In this document: in pieces, positions 5,091-5,175 of the stretch
Layout of the letters: every line of letters begins with the position of its first letter
Position numbering within the stretch: position 1 is the stretch's first letter
From: Lachnospiraceae bacterium
GTDB lineage: Bacteria; Bacillota; Clostridia; Lachnospirales; Lachnospiraceae
Direction of reading: 5' to 3'
NCBI GenBank assembly: GCA_016301965.1
Contig: JAEDOO010000124.1
Span: forward strand, 1 to 5,175
DNA: 5,175 nucleotides
Translations under genes and position numbers: made by a program
Notes under the pieces: model-generated
Seen by the model: the letters and a program-made list of their open reading frames with translations, nothing else
The model's database searches: none
What the model was told of the DNA's origin: nothing

Positions 5091-5170
5091 GCTGGGGGAG
5101 CCGTCTGGCTGAGAAATCCACAGGATTGACCCTTATTACCTGATCCGGATCATGCCGGCGTAGGGAAGCA
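5091..5170 (+). ncRNA. Second TPP riboswitch (THI element), plus strand
   Basis: The aptamer landmarks appear in order. They are GGGGGAGCC (5094-5102), GTCT, GGCTGAGA, a variable arm AATCC-ACA-GGATT, then GACCC, CCTGAT, CCGG-ATCATG-CCGG, and CGTAGGGAAGC near 5159-5169. A short closing helix GCT/AGC (5091-5093 with 5167-5169) can form. The common ATAATG loop sequence is ATCATG here, and the arm is held by four G-C pairs. The aptamer is complete but its expression platform and target gene lie past 5175. The target is probably a thiamine biosynthesis or uptake gene. This is inferred from the riboswitch class only. Confidence 0.95.
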
Positions 5171-5175
5171 CACCA

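Overview
The window looks like chromosome of a Gram-positive anaerobe of the Clostridia, most likely Lachnospiraceae. This is inferred from purine-rich Shine-Dalgarno sites, the short form of ThiC, two TPP riboswitches, a DUF4317-type protein, and a stand-alone BFD-like ferredoxin domain. All recognised genes lie on the minus strand. No tRNA, rRNA, CRISPR array, transposase or phage gene was seen.

Left part (1-1570): almost complete thiC, the pyrimidine-branch enzyme of thiamine synthesis, with only its last C-terminal residues beyond position 1. Its leader is readable in full. It has a consensus sigma-A promoter, a TPP aptamer, an intrinsic terminator with a U tract, and a good Shine-Dalgarno site. 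This is a transcription-attenuating riboswitch that should switch thiC off when TPP is abundant.

Middle part (1570-4670): five minus-strand genes, given in transcription order. They are a DUF1349 (concanavalin-A-like) protein with a likely TTG start, a 62-residue [2Fe-2S] BFD-like protein, a short DUF4317-type protein, a GNAT acetyltransferase, and an HD-domain phosphohydrolase. Gaps are 73, 83, 15 and 86 bases with no convincing terminator between them, so they may form one loose operon. DUF4317 and GNAT are the most tightly coupled. None has a known role in thiamine metabolism, and no shared pathway is evident.

Right part (4670-5175): about 360 bases without a convincing gene, packed with successive inverted repeats. 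A strong plus-strand promoter and a second complete TPP aptamer follow, reading out of the window to the right. Two TPP riboswitches therefore point outward from a five-gene block not obviously concerned with thiamine. The gene controlled by the right-hand one is not visible.

I found no clear novel system. The best leads are the paired outward riboswitches, the structured non-coding tract at 4690-5000 with its related 27-base repeats, and the uncharacterised five-gene cluster.
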